A stretch of 64,000 nt of DNA from Paenibacillus sp. OV219 (GTDB lineage: Bacteria; Bacillota; Bacilli; Paenibacillales; Paenibacillaceae), in assembly GCF_900110075.1 (NCBI RefSeq), contig NZ_FOCJ01000007.1, positions 1-64,000 of the forward strand. Direction: 5' to 3'. Position numbers and translations under genes: made by a program. This document shows, piece by piece, positions 1 to 8,542 of this stretch. The first letter of the stretch is position 1; each line of letters starts with the position of its first letter. Under the pieces are notes generated by a model. The model saw only the letters and a program-made list of their open reading frames with translations, was not told the DNA's origin and did no database searches.

Positions 1-92
1 AGACCCCTGAAAGACGATCAGGTTGATAGGTTCGAGGTGGAAGCGCGGCAACGTGTGCAGCTGACGAATACTAATCGGTCGAGGGCTTATCC
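1..92 (+). rRNA. 23S rRNA gene, 3' end (partial)
   Basis: The first bases match the conserved 3' terminus of bacterial 23S rRNA, including the stretch reading GACGAATACTAATCGGTCGA near position 63. The rest of the gene lies upstream of the window. No 5S rRNA gene follows before the first tRNA. Confidence 0.95.
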
Positions 93-181
93 TAACGTCT
101 CTTCTTAGAGACAACCAGCTAATGTTTTGCATGAAATCATATTCAGTTTTTATGGTGTCATCTTTGAATAGAATGAAGACT

Positions 182-204
182 CCCACCTAACCGTGGGTTT
201 TTTA
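182..204 (+). terminator. Terminator-like hairpin between 23S and tRNA-Ile
   Basis: CCCAC and GTGGG pair around a six-base loop and are followed by six T. The stem is short (5 bp) but GC-rich. It ends two bases before the tRNA-Ile gene, so it may be leaky or act in processing. Confidence 0.5.
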
Positions 205-205
205 T

Positions 206-282
<77 letters not shown>

Positions 283-290
283 TTCCCTTT

Positions 291-366
291 GGGGCCATAG
301 CTCAGCTGGGAGAGCGCCTGCCTTGCAAGCAGGAGGTCAGCGGTTCGATCCCGCTTGGCTCCACCA
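291..366 (+). tRNA. tRNA-Ala(TGC)
   Basis: Cloverleaf with anticodon TGC in CTTGCAA and encoded CCA; eight bases after tRNA-Ile. Confidence 0.95.
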
Positions 367-384
367 AACTTTTTTAAAAACTAT

Positions 385-460
385 TCCCTGATAGCTCAGT
401 TGGTAGAGCACTCGACTGTTAATCGAGTTGTCACAGGTTCGAGTCCTGTTCGGGGAGCCA
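385..460 (+). tRNA. tRNA-Asn(GTT)
   Basis: Cloverleaf with anticodon GTT (CTGTTAA loop) and encoded CCA. Confidence 0.95.
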
Positions 461-465
461 TTTCT

Positions 466-556
466 GGAGAGCTGTCCGAGTGGTCGAAGGAGCACGATTG
501 GAAATCGTGTAGGCGCTAACCGCGTCTCGAGGGTTCGAATCCCTCGCTCTCCGCCA
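466..556 (+). tRNA. tRNA-Ser(GGA)
   Basis: Class II tRNA with long variable arm, anticodon GGA, acceptor GGAGAGC/GCTCTCC and encoded CCA. Confidence 0.95.
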
Positions 557-575
557 GAATTTTTCATCTGTATCA

Positions 576-650
576 GGCCCGTTGGTCAAGTGGTTAAGAC
601 ACCTCCCTTTCACGGAGGTAACAGGGGTTCGAGTCCCCTACGGGTCACCA
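576..650 (+). tRNA. tRNA-Glu(TTC)
   Basis: Cloverleaf with anticodon TTC (CTTTCAC loop) and encoded CCA. Confidence 0.95.
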
Positions 651-663
651 TCTTTATCTTTAT

Positions 664-739
664 GGAGGCTTAGCTCAGCTGGGAGAGCATCTGCCTTACA
701 AGCAGAGGGTCGGCGGTTCGATCCCGTCAGCCTCCACCA
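664..739 (+). tRNA. tRNA-Val(TAC)
   Basis: Acceptor GGAGGCT/AGCCTCC, anticodon TAC and encoded CCA. Confidence 0.95.
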
Positions 740-752
740 TATAACTTAATGA

Positions 753-834
<82 letters not shown>

Positions 835-868
835 TTATTTCGAATATTTATTCGAAATAGCTCAACGC

Positions 869-945
869 GGAGCCGTGGTGTAGTGGCCCAACATGCCTGC
901 CTGTCACGCAGGAGACCGCGGGTTCGAATCCCGTCGGCTCCGCCA
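869..945 (+). tRNA. tRNA-Asp(GTC)
   Basis: Acceptor GGAGCCG/CGGCTCC, anticodon GTC and encoded CCA. Confidence 0.95.
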
Positions 946-961
946 TTTAACTTAATAATTA

Positions 962-1037
<76 letters not shown>

Positions 1038-1053
1038 TTTAAGAATTAAATAT

Positions 1054-1129
<76 letters not shown>

Positions 1130-1133
1130 TCAT

Positions 1134-1217
1134 GGAGGATTAGCGAAGTGGCCAAACGCGGGAGACTGTAAATCTCTTCCTTCGGGTTCGGTGGTTCAAA
1201 TCCATCATCCTCCACCA
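1134..1217 (+). tRNA. tRNA-Tyr(GTA)
   Basis: Class II tRNA with a variable arm, anticodon GTA, acceptor GGAGGAT/ATCCTCC and encoded CCA. Confidence 0.95.
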
Positions 1218-1266
1218 CTCATTACCTAGGGGCATATGCTACCCATGTCATTTGAATAGTTGTATG

Positions 1267-1342
1267 GCGGTCGTGGCGAAGTGGTTAACGCACCGGTTTG
1301 TGGATCCGGCATTCGTGGGTTCAATTCCCATCGGTCGCCCCA
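1267..1342 (+). tRNA. tRNA-His(GTG)
   Basis: Anticodon GTG. The extra 5' G (position -1) typical of tRNA-His is encoded and faces C73. CCA is encoded. Confidence 0.93.
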
Positions 1343-1369
1343 TAACAGCTAACACAACCTCTTATACGT

Positions 1370-1444
1370 TGGGGATTAGCCAAGCGGTAAGGCAACGGAC
1401 TTTGACTCCGTCATTCCTAGGTTCGAATCCTAGATCCCCAGCCA
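1370..1444 (+). tRNA. tRNA-Gln(TTG)
   Basis: Acceptor TGGGGAT/ATCCCCA, anticodon TTG and encoded CCA. Confidence 0.95.
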
Positions 1445-1454
1445 TGTTACTTTT

Positions 1455-1530
1455 GAGCCATTAGCTCAGTTGGTAGAGCACCTGACTTTTAATCAGGGTG
1501 TCGTAGGTTCGAGTCCTACATGGCTCACCA
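1455..1530 (+). tRNA. tRNA-Lys(TTT)
   Basis: Acceptor GAGCCAT/ATGGCTC, anticodon TTT and encoded CCA. Confidence 0.95.
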
Positions 1531-1563
1531 TTTTCTAGCCAAGAAAATGGTCAATCTCATTAT

Positions 1564-1643
1564 GCGCGTATGGCGGAATTGGCAGACGCACCAGACTTAG
1601 GATCTGGCGGGCGACCGTGGGGGTTCAAGTCCCTCTACGCGCA
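1564..1643 (+). tRNA. tRNA-Leu(TAG), CCA not encoded
   Basis: Class II tRNA with anticodon TAG and acceptor GCGCGTA/TACGCGC. The bases after the discriminator A are TCT, so the CCA end must be added by the CCA-adding enzyme. Confidence 0.93.
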
Positions 1644-1654
1644 TCTTATTTTCT

Positions 1655-1729
1655 GCGGAAGTGGCTCAGCGGTAGAGCATCGCCTTGCCAAGGCGAGGGT
1701 CGCGGGTTCGATTCCCGTCTTCCGCTCCA
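1655..1729 (+). tRNA. tRNA-Gly(GCC)
   Basis: Acceptor GCGGAAG/CTTCCGC, anticodon GCC and encoded CCA. Confidence 0.95.
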
Positions 1730-1733
1730 TCAT

Positions 1734-1804
1734 GGCGCCATAGCCAAGTGGTAAGGCAGAGCTCTGCAAAAGCTTCACCCCCAGTTCGAATCTGGGTGGC
1801 GCCT
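1734..1804 (+). tRNA. tRNA-Cys(GCA), CCA not encoded
   Basis: Acceptor GGCGCCA/TGGCGCC, anticodon GCA, discriminator T. The sequence continues TGAAAG, so CCA is not in the gene. Confidence 0.93.
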
Positions 1805-1826
1805 TGAAAGTTTTCTTCTCTGATTG

Positions 1827-1903
1827 CGGGATGTAGCTCAGCTTGGTAGAGCACCTGGTTTGGGACCAGGGGGTCGCATGTTCAAATCGTGTCATCCCGA
1901 CCA
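1827..1903 (+). tRNA. tRNA-Pro(TGG)
   Basis: Acceptor CGGGATG/CATCCCG, anticodon TGG and encoded CCA. Last intact tRNA of the string. Confidence 0.95.
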
Positions 1904-1986
1904 TATCTGCTTAGTTGGTTAAGACAATCTAAGCATTACATTTTGAGGAAATGTGGTTTGTAGAGCCACTGTTTGCCTCCAACATG

Positions 1987-2021
1987 AAAACCCAGTCCGC
2001 GTGAGGACTGGGTTTTGTTTT
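1987..2021 (+). terminator. Terminator of the rRNA-tRNA operon
   Basis: An inverted repeat AACCCAGTCC/GGACTGGGTT with a short loop is followed by a T-rich tail. It closes the tRNA string. The 350 bases between the last tRNA and the next gene otherwise hold a second hairpin and a faint tRNA-like remnant. Confidence 0.85.
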
Positions 2022-2062
2022 ATCCTGAAACTGCAGATGAAAATTTCGCCTCCGCCATGCAA

Positions 2063-2097
2063 CTCCACAACCGCAAGAGGTTGTGGGTTTTTGCTTT
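2063..2097 (+). terminator. Second terminator-like hairpin (CCACAACC type)
   Basis: CCACAACC and GGTTGTGG pair around GCAAGA and are followed by a T-rich run. It resembles hairpins at 21.8 and 24.8 kb in both loop and stem. Confidence 0.75.
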
Positions 2098-2254
2098 TAA
2101 GCTACCTTACGTTCTTCTTAATAAAAATCAATCGAGCCCGCACAAGATTAGTTTGTCTCTCGCGTTATTTTGAAAAACTACTTGCCGTTAACGTTACGTC
2201 ACCTGTTATGGTTATCATAGAAAGACGAAGTGAAGAGGAAGGAGGTACATGTGC

Positions 2255-3952
2255 GTGAAAGGGAAAGGTGATACGTCCTTGTATCGTACGGGACGATTTG
2301 CAGAGACAGCGGGAGTTACGAAACGAACATTGAGGTATTATGACCGGATAGGCCTGCTTACGCCCAGTGGAATCTCTGATTCCGGGCAGCGTCTATATGC
2401 ATCGGAGGATTTCATACGGCTGCAGCAGATCGTCACGTTGAAATATGTCGGTTTCTCGCTTGAGCAGATTAAGAGCATTATGGAAATGGAAGATGTTATT
2501 CAATTGCCCGCACTCTTGTCGATGCAACGAGAATGGCTGGAAGATAAAGTCCGGAATATGCAATCTGCCATTCAGGCCATCAAGGAGGCCGAGAGAGTTA
2601 TAGAGAACGGTAACGAAGGAAGCGTTGAAAAAATCCAAACCATTATCGGAGTGATTGAAATGGAAGCCAACCGTGACTGGGAGCATGAACTTTTGGAAGC
2701 CGTTATTCAAGGGCGTGAAGATAAGGCAAAGACGATCCTGGCAGCTAACAAGCATTTATCCGTTTCAAGCATCTATGTGGCAGCCGCGCTTGGTGAAGTG
2801 GACAATGTCCGGAGCCTTCTGGCCATTGACTCGTTATTAGCGCGAAAACCCGGGGGACCGGAGCAGTGGGAGCCGCTGCTATATATGAGTTTCTCCTGCT
2901 TTCTTAAACATCGTGAATATAGTGATCGGTTTGAGCAGACAGCTCGTTTGCTGCTTGAGCATGGCGCGGACCCGAATGCCTTCTGCCTGCAGAAAAATGA
3001 CGTTTATGGACGGACGCTTAGCGTACTATACGGTGCCATAGGCGCTGCGGGTAATGTGCCTGTAGCCAAAGTGCTGCTTGAAGCAGGGGCAGATCCTAAC
3101 GATGGTGAATCCTTGTACCACGCGGTGGAATGGCCTACCCTTGATGGGCTGGAATTGCTACATCAGTATGGTGGCGATATCGGAGCAACGCCTGCTATAT
3201 TTTTTCATAAACTTGATTTCGATGACGAGCCGGGAGTGAAGTGGTTTCTGGAGCATGGATCGGACCCCAATCAGATTTTCGGTGATTATGGCACTACCCT
3301 ACACTTTGCGGTGTACAGGGGAAGATCTGCTGCGATCATCGAGCTTTTGCTCAAATATGGCGCTGATGTAGATGCACGGAGGTCCGACGGGAAAACTGCG
3401 TATATGCTGGCCGTACGCTATGGCGTAACCGAGATTGTCGATTTGCTGAGCAAACATGGGGCAACAACGGAAGTGGATGACACGGATAGACTCTTCGGGG
3501 CTTATGCGGAAGTGAACGAAGGAACTGTTCGAAGCATTTTGGAAAGAAAGCCCTCACTGCTCGCATCGTTATCCGAGCAAGACAGGATGATGATAATTGA
3601 ATATGCAGAATTGAACAAGGCGGATACCGTAAAGCTCATGCTGGAGTCGGGATTCGACAGCTCCGTGAGGAAGGAACCTGGTACAGCGCTGCATTTTGCC
3701 GCTTGGCATGGAAACGTTGAGACGGTGCAGGTGTTAATTGAGCATGGAGCATCCATGACGGAAATCAATGCTTATGGCGGAACGGCACTGGGAAGCGCTA
3801 TTCATGGCTCGATTCATCGCATTAATCCAAGGCCAGGGGTACATGCCAAAGTTGTAGAAGCATTGATTAAGTCAGGTGCTGTTGTGCCGGAAGTGGCTGC
3901 GGGAAGCAAGGAAGTAAATGAAGTGCTCTGTAAATACGGGGCGAGGTATTAA
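2255..3952 (+). CDS. MerR-family HTH regulator fused to ankyrin repeats
   Basis: The protein (565 residues) has an N-terminal MerR winged-helix domain (about residues 8-80, with the RTLRYYDRIGLL signature and GFSLEQIKSI), a coiled segment to about residue 130, and then a long ankyrin-repeat region to the C-terminus with repeated HGADPN and LLLKYGAD motifs. MerR proteins bind promoters with elongated spacers; the ankyrin part probably replaces the usual ligand domain as a protein-binding or sensing module, which is inference. An ATG lies at 2249 but is only three bases from the AAGGAGG box; GTG at 2255 has the normal spacing of nine and is preferred. The gene stands alone, with a terminator behind it, so its targets cannot be read from context. 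Confidence 0.85.
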   Translation: MKGKGDTSLYRTGRFAETAGVTKRTLRYYDRIGLLTPSGISDSGQRLYASEDFIRLQQIVTLKYVGFSLEQIKSIMEMEDVIQLPALLSMQREWLEDKVRNMQSAIQAIKEAERVIENGNEGSVEKIQTIIGVIEMEANRDWEHELLEAVIQGREDKAKTILAANKHLSVSSIYVAAALGEVDNVRSLLAIDSLLARKPGGPEQWEPLLYMSFSCFLKHREYSDRFEQTARLLLEHGADPNAFCLQKNDVYGRTLSVLYGAIGAAGNVPVAKVLLEAGADPNDGESLYHAVEWPTLDGLELLHQYGGDIGATPAIFFHKLDFDDEPGVKWFLEHGSDPNQIFGDYGTTLHFAVYRGRSAAIIELLLKYGADVDARRSDGKTAYMLAVRYGVTEIVDLLSKHGATTEVDDTDRLFGAYAEVNEGTVRSILERKPSLLASLSEQDRMMIIEYAELNKADTVKLMLESGFDSSVRKEPGTALHFAAWHGNVETVQVLIEHGASMTEINAYGGTALGSAIHGSIHRINPRPGVHAKVVEALIKSGAVVPEVAAGSKEVNEVLCKYGARY

Positions 3953-4013
3953 TAATCCTAAATTTTGTGAGGCTGTGTTTTGCAAGAGCCATGGTTCACA
4001 TCCACTATCACGT

Positions 4014-4039
4014 AAGCCGACCGAATGGGTCGGCTTTTT
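4014..4039 (+). terminator. Terminator after MerR-ankyrin gene
   Basis: AAGCCGACC/GGGTCGGCTT hairpin followed by five T. Confidence 0.85.
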
Positions 4040-4110
4040 GTTATGTGGAAAAGGGATTTTCAACTTTCATCGACCGATTCATACTAAAAATAGTAACGTC
4101 AAAATAGCTA

Positions 4111-4139
4111 TTGATTAATGATATGAGAGAATATAGAAT
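4111..4139 (+). promoter_or_regulatory. Predicted sigma-A promoter for the triple-repeat secreted protein
   Basis: TTGATT and TAGAAT are separated by 17 bases, about 40 bases ahead of the start codon. Confidence 0.5.
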
Positions 4140-4180
4140 TAAGGATATATTTCCAACTTTTGGATAATGGGTAATTGAAT

Positions 4181-5401
4181 ATGAAGAGATTTATTGCTGT
4201 TTTGGTTATCGCTATATGGCTTCTACCTTTCGCAATGACTGCTCAGTCGGCAAATGCCGATGAATTTGACGAGGACATACCGGAGACCGTTATTGTTGAT
4301 GAAGAAGCTGATGATGCGCCGGATAGTATCCAGTTTACATTCAACCAGTCAGATGAAGATGATATAATAGTCAACTCGCTTACCGGGTATAAACTAACCA
4401 ATGGGGCCGTACTGACACTTGATTATGAAAGTACAGATACGAGGGATGTCAGCTTCTTCAATCCTCCCGAAGGTGACGTTATTAAAAAAGTATTTCGGCA
4501 AGCTATAAAACCCGGTCATAATACATTGGATATTGTGCTGAACGATAAGAACCTCGGCAAAGCTATGGAGAATGAATCCATTACGATGATTCTCGGTTTT
4601 GACGATAAGACAAGCTTCCTTAACTTTAAGGTTGAAGAGTTAGAGGAGCTCCCGGTTCATGAAGGGACGTTGCCTGATTCCACTAGCAGCATTGATTATG
4701 GAATAGAGGCTTCCAAAAAGGAAACGCTGGTAGTCCACTCTTTAGAAGGATACAAGGTTTCCAATGGAATCATCCTCAAGGTTCGCGTGACCAGTCCGGA
4801 CGCCAGAGATGTTACACTCTTCAACCCACCTGACGGTGACAAGGTAATGAAAACGTATAACAACAAGATCAGCAAGGGTGAAAATAGCTTTACCATCGAG
4901 CTATTAGATAAAGATGTGGAAAAGCTGAGAGAAGACGATACAGTGACCATGAAACTGGGATTGAAAGCAAACTATACGTTTCTTTTCTTCGACACCGCAA
5001 TTTTCGATGACCTGCCTGTAAAGGAAGGAAGTATAAAAGTTACGAATGAACTGAATTACAACACCCAAGCGATGAAGGGCGATACCTTTACCGTTCTTTC
5101 TTTCAAAGCCTTTCGTGTTGGATCCGGCTTTCAGTTCGAGCTTATCTACCAAAGCCCAAATGTAAGAAGCTTCAGTATGTTTAATCCGCCTAACGGTAAC
5201 AAGATTATGAAAAAGTTCAATAATCAGGTTAAAAAGGGTAAAAACAAAATTATCTTGAACTTGAGTGGAAAAGAAGTGGAAAAGATAATGGCAAGTAAGG
5301 AACTGACGTTTAAATTTGGATTTGAAAATAAATGTACATTCATTTACTTGAGAACGAGTGAACTTACGGACCTTCCAGTTAAACCGAGTAAGAAAACATA
5401 A
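4181..5401 (+). CDS. Secreted protein with three tandem copies of an unrecognised ~120-residue domain
   Basis: A signal peptide (residues 1 to about 24, hydrophobic core IAVLVIAIWLLPFAM, then an AxA-like site) is followed by an acidic linker and three repeats of about 115-125 residues. Each repeat contains an FNPPxGxxxxK motif (FNPPEGDVIKK, FNPPDGDKVMK, FNPPNGNKIMK), then a KxGxN turn, and ends with a DLPV or ELPV segment before the next copy. The pattern suggests beta-sandwich modules exported to the cell surface or medium; I do not recognise the family. An in-frame TTG six bases upstream (4175) is possible, but ATG 4181 is preferred. The ribosome binding site is weak. It is a single-gene unit between a promoter at 4111 and a strong terminator at 5422. 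Confidence 0.75.
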   Translation: MKRFIAVLVIAIWLLPFAMTAQSANADEFDEDIPETVIVDEEADDAPDSIQFTFNQSDEDDIIVNSLTGYKLTNGAVLTLDYESTDTRDVSFFNPPEGDVIKKVFRQAIKPGHNTLDIVLNDKNLGKAMENESITMILGFDDKTSFLNFKVEELEELPVHEGTLPDSTSSIDYGIEASKKETLVVHSLEGYKVSNGIILKVRVTSPDARDVTLFNPPDGDKVMKTYNNKISKGENSFTIELLDKDVEKLREDDTVTMKLGLKANYTFLFFDTAIFDDLPVKEGSIKVTNELNYNTQAMKGDTFTVLSFKAFRVGSGFQFELIYQSPNVRSFSMFNPPNGNKIMKKFNNQVKKGKNKIILNLSGKEVEKIMASKELTFKFGFENKCTFIYLRTSELTDLPVKPSKKT

Positions 5402-5421
5402 ATAATTCAGTGATATGGCTA

Positions 5422-5452
5422 AAAGACCGACCTCAAGAGGTCGGTCTTTTTA
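5422..5452 (+). terminator. Terminator after the triple-repeat protein
   Basis: AAAAGACCGACCTC/GAGGTCGGTCTTTT hairpin with a T run. Confidence 0.9.
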
Positions 5453-5530
5453 GTGTATAAATCCACTACTGAGCAAGGTTCAAAGTGTCGGGCACCCGAT
5501 TTGATCGGCGATGAAACATTACAATGTTCA

Positions 5531-5578
5531 TTGACTCACTCCTCGAATCCATATAAATTAACATTATAACGTTATAAT
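5531..5578 (+). promoter_or_regulatory. Promoter and 16-bp palindromic operator of the amino-sugar-acid operon
   Basis: A TTGACT box (5531-5536) and a TATAAA box (5552-5557, spacing 15) precede a perfect palindrome ATTATAACGTTATAAT at 5563-5578, which would cover the transcription start. A position over the start is typical of a repressor operator. The likely ligand is the GntR protein encoded as last gene of the same operon (9560). The assignment is inferred from position. Confidence 0.6.
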
Positions 5579-5593
5579 CTTTAAGGTGGACTT

Positions 5594-6703
5594 ATGATGA
5601 CAGATAATATGGTGTTGCGAGGAGCGACGCTTACGGACGGTCGGAAAGTAGATATCGTGATCGTGGATGGCGTCATAGCCGAAGTTGCGGCTATGGGGAC
5701 CTCCAATTCCGCTTGTGAGCGGGAGCTGGATTGCTCCGGATTGTTCGTATCGAGCGGTTGGATTGACCTTCATGTTCACGCTTTTCCGGAATTGGATCCC
5801 TACGGAGACGAGATCGACGAGATCGGCGTAAAGCAGGGCGTCACGGTGATCGTGGATGCGGGCAGCTGTGGCGCGGACCGGATCGGTGATTTGGCGGCGA
5901 GCCGCCAGGGAGCGCTGACGACTGTGTTTGCGCTGCTGAACATATCCAAGATTGGGCTGCAGCGTATCGACGAACTGTCTGATCTCGCTTGGCTTGACCG
6001 AGAGCTCGCTGTGCAAGCCGTTCAAATGTACCCGGACTTCATCGTCGGATGGAAGGCCAGAATGAGCGGCAGCGTCGTTCGCGAGAATGGCATTCAGCCT
6101 TTGCGGATTGCAAAGGAGCTGGCCGAAGCGACAGGTCTGCCGTTAATGGTCCATATCGGCTCGGCTCCGCCGAAGGTCGAAGATATCCTTCCCTTGCTCA
6201 CGCGAGGCGATGTTGTGACGCATTATTTGAACGGGAAAAGCAATCGCTTGTTTCAAGAGGATGGCAGGCCGATTCCTGCTTTAACCGAAGCCGTCGCTAG
6301 AGGTGTGCGAATGGATGTCGGACACGGCACGGCTAGTTTCTCCTTCGAGACAGCGGAGGCAGCGAAGCGAAGCGGTATCCGGTTCGATACGATCAGCTCG
6401 GACATTTATCGCGGAAACCGGCAGAACGGTCCCGTTTACAGCTTGGCACATGTCATGTCGAAATTTCTAGCCTTAAGCTATTCGCTCGGCGAAGTGATCG
6501 GCGCAGTGACGGCGGGTGCGGCGCAGTGGCTGGGCAAACCGGAGCTAGGCCGCATTCAAGCAGGAGATCGGGCGAATCTGACGCTCTTCACCGTCACTGA
6601 CGAGCATATCGTATTCGTCGATTCCGAGGGCGCGATGCGCACAGGCGAACATCAAATTAAAGCGAGAGGGGTTTATACGAATGGGCGACTCATTGAATGC
6701 TAA
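5594..6703 (+). CDS. Amidohydrolase/deacetylase family metallohydrolase
   Basis: This 369-residue protein has the amidohydrolase metal site: the HxH pair His60/His62 in DLHVHA, a probable carboxylated Lys154 in GWKARMSG, His187 in MVHIGS and His210 in VTHYLNG. It belongs to the group of metallo-deacetylases often found next to DgaE and DgaF genes. It would remove an acyl group from an N-acylated sugar acid or amino acid in the cytoplasm; the true substrate is unknown. It is the first gene of a five-gene operon, has an AAGGTGG ribosome binding site, and overlaps the next gene by 23 bases. In this context N-acetyl-D-glucosaminate or a related acylated amino-sugar acid is a reasonable guess. Confidence 0.85.
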   Translation: MMTDNMVLRGATLTDGRKVDIVIVDGVIAEVAAMGTSNSACERELDCSGLFVSSGWIDLHVHAFPELDPYGDEIDEIGVKQGVTVIVDAGSCGADRIGDLAASRQGALTTVFALLNISKIGLQRIDELSDLAWLDRELAVQAVQMYPDFIVGWKARMSGSVVRENGIQPLRIAKELAEATGLPLMVHIGSAPPKVEDILPLLTRGDVVTHYLNGKSNRLFQEDGRPIPALTEAVARGVRMDVGHGTASFSFETAEAAKRSGIRFDTISSDIYRGNRQNGPVYSLAHVMSKFLALSYSLGEVIGAVTAGAAQWLGKPELGRIQAGDRANLTLFTVTDEHIVFVDSEGAMRTGEHQIKARGVYTNGRLIEC

Positions 6704-7784
6704 ATATGGATTGAAACGCGTAATCAACGCCAGCGGGCGCATGAGCATTCTCGGCGTGTCAGCTCCTACGGATACGGTCATGGAGGCGATGAGGCAGGGC
6801 GGGCAAAGTTACGTTGAAATCGCTGATCTTGTGGACAAGGCAGGTGATTACATAGCTGGTGTGATCGGCTCTGAAGCTGCGGTTATTGTCAATTCGGCAT
6901 CAAGCGGCATCGCATTGTCGGTAGCGGGCATCGTTACTCGGGGGAACCGCCGTCTGAGTGAACGGCTTCATCAAGAGCCAATCGAGCGGAACGAGATTAT
7001 TATACTCAAGGGACATAATGTCCAATATGGCGCACCTATCGAAACGATGGTCTATCTTGGAGGAGGCAAGCTCGTCGAGGTTGGTTATGCGAACGAAGGC
7101 AAAGCCGAGCATATTGAGGATGCTATCGGCGAGCGGACGGCAGCGATCCTGTACGTCAAATCCCATCATGCCGTGCAAAAGAACATGATCGGTGTGGAGG
7201 AGGCTTGGGAGCTCGCGCAGCGCAGAGGGATTCCTCTTATTGTGGACGCGGCGGCGGAAGAAGACATTTATAAGTACGTGAAGTTCTCGGACCTTGCAAT
7301 ATATAGTGGATCGAAGGCTATCGAAGGGCCGACCTCAGGTATTGTCGCAGGCAAGCGGAATTACATCGAGATGGTCAAAGTGCAGCTGCATGGGATTGGT
7401 CGAAGCATGAAGGTCGGCAAAGAAGCCTCGTTTGGGCTGCTTCAAGCGCTCGACGAGTATACGGTGAAGAAGGATAATAGCGAGCAGGAGAAGGCGTCCT
7501 TGCAAGTACTTATGCCGCTGAACGAGCAGCCAGGCGTCAAAGTGACAGTCGTTCAAGACGAAGCGGGTCGCGCGATATTCCGTGCGCGCATCCAGATTGA
7601 TCCTCAGCTTGCGGGGACGACAGCCAAGGCTGTCAACGATGGGCTGCTGGGCGGTGACATCGCCATTTATACACGCGATTATGGCGTGAAGCAGGGTTAT
7701 TTTGATATCGATCCGCGTCCACTTCTCGGCGATGACATCGATGTCATCGCGGCTAGAATTCGTACGCTTACGGGAGGTAACTGA
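6681..7784 (+). CDS. dgaE: DgaE-family PLP-dependent ammonia-lyase
   Basis: This 367-residue protein is of the SelA-like aminotransferase fold seen in DgaE, the D-glucosaminate-6-phosphate ammonia-lyase of Salmonella. The probable PLP-binding lysine lies in YSGSKAIEGP (residues about 209-218), and Asp in IVDAAAEED would contact the cofactor ring. It would deaminate and dehydrate a 2-amino-2-deoxy sugar acid to a 2-keto-3-deoxy acid. Since the operon has no PTS genes but does have a separate sugar kinase, the substrate here may be the free rather than the phosphorylated acid; this is inference. The start is embedded in the end of the amidohydrolase gene, with a GAGAGGGG box upstream. Confidence 0.85.
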   Translation: MGDSLNAKYGLKRVINASGRMSILGVSAPTDTVMEAMRQGGQSYVEIADLVDKAGDYIAGVIGSEAAVIVNSASSGIALSVAGIVTRGNRRLSERLHQEPIERNEIIILKGHNVQYGAPIETMVYLGGGKLVEVGYANEGKAEHIEDAIGERTAAILYVKSHHAVQKNMIGVEEAWELAQRRGIPLIVDAAAEEDIYKYVKFSDLAIYSGSKAIEGPTSGIVAGKRNYIEMVKVQLHGIGRSMKVGKEASFGLLQALDEYTVKKDNSEQEKASLQVLMPLNEQPGVKVTVVQDEAGRAIFRARIQIDPQLAGTTAKAVNDGLLGGDIAIYTRDYGVKQGYFDIDPRPLLGDDIDVIAARIRTLTGGN

Positions 7785-7786
7785 AC

Positions 7787-8542
7787 ATGTCTAACATGAC
7801 CAAGAGACTATATAAGGGCCGCGCGGCCTTGAATGTGCTGGCAAACCAATTGGACAACGCAAAAGAAGTATTCGATGCCGCAGAAGGCTTCGTGCTCGTC
7901 GGCGTCCTCTCGAAGGACTATCCGACTGTCGAAGCGGCCGTCTCCGCGATGAGACAAATTGGCGAAGTGATCGACGATGCGGTCTCGATCGGGCTCGGCG
8001 CTGGGGACAATCGGCAGGCAGCCGTTGTCGCACAGATTGTGAAGCATTATCCCGGCACGCATATCAACCAGGTTTTCCCCGCTGTTGGCGCTACTCGGGC
8101 GAATTTGGGTGAGCGGGACAGTTGGATTAATAGTCTTGTTTCCCCTACGGGACAGGTTGGTTACGTGAATATTTCGACGGGTCCATTCAGTGCGGCGCAG
8201 CCGGAGCAGGCTATCGTGCCTGTGAAGACGGCGATTGCACTCGTACGCGATATGGGCGGCAATGCGCTCAAATATTTCCCGATGAACGGCTTGGCCCGTG
8301 AGGATGAGCTGCGTGCTGTGGCGAAGGCTTGCGGAGAAGAATGCTTCGCCCTCGAGCCGACAGGTGGAATCGACTTGGACAATTTCGAACCGATTCTGCG
8401 CATTGCGCTTGAAGCGGGCGTGCCGCAAGTTATCCCGCATGTCTATTCGTCCATTGTTGACAAGGTGACCGGCAGGACGAATGTCCAGGACGTACGAGTG
8501 CTGCTGGAGATCATGAAGAAGCTGGTCGACCGCAATGGCTAA
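7787..8542 (+). CDS. dgaF: DgaF-type 2-dehydro-3-deoxy-phosphogluconate aldolase
   Basis: The 251-residue protein resembles DgaF, a KDGP aldolase that splits 2-keto-3-deoxy-6-phosphogluconate into pyruvate and glyceraldehyde 3-phosphate. The probable Schiff-base lysine is in NALKYFPMNG and a conserved glycine-rich phosphate site follows in EPTGGIDL. It starts two bases after the ammonia-lyase stop with a GGAGGT box and overlaps the kinase start by eight bases, so the products of the three enzymes are almost certainly consecutive steps of one pathway. Confidence 0.88.
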   Translation: MSNMTKRLYKGRAALNVLANQLDNAKEVFDAAEGFVLVGVLSKDYPTVEAAVSAMRQIGEVIDDAVSIGLGAGDNRQAAVVAQIVKHYPGTHINQVFPAVGATRANLGERDSWINSLVSPTGQVGYVNISTGPFSAAQPEQAIVPVKTAIALVRDMGGNALKYFPMNGLAREDELRAVAKACGEECFALEPTGGIDLDNFEPILRIALEAGVPQVIPHVYSSIVDKVTGRTNVQDVRVLLEIMKKLVDRNG

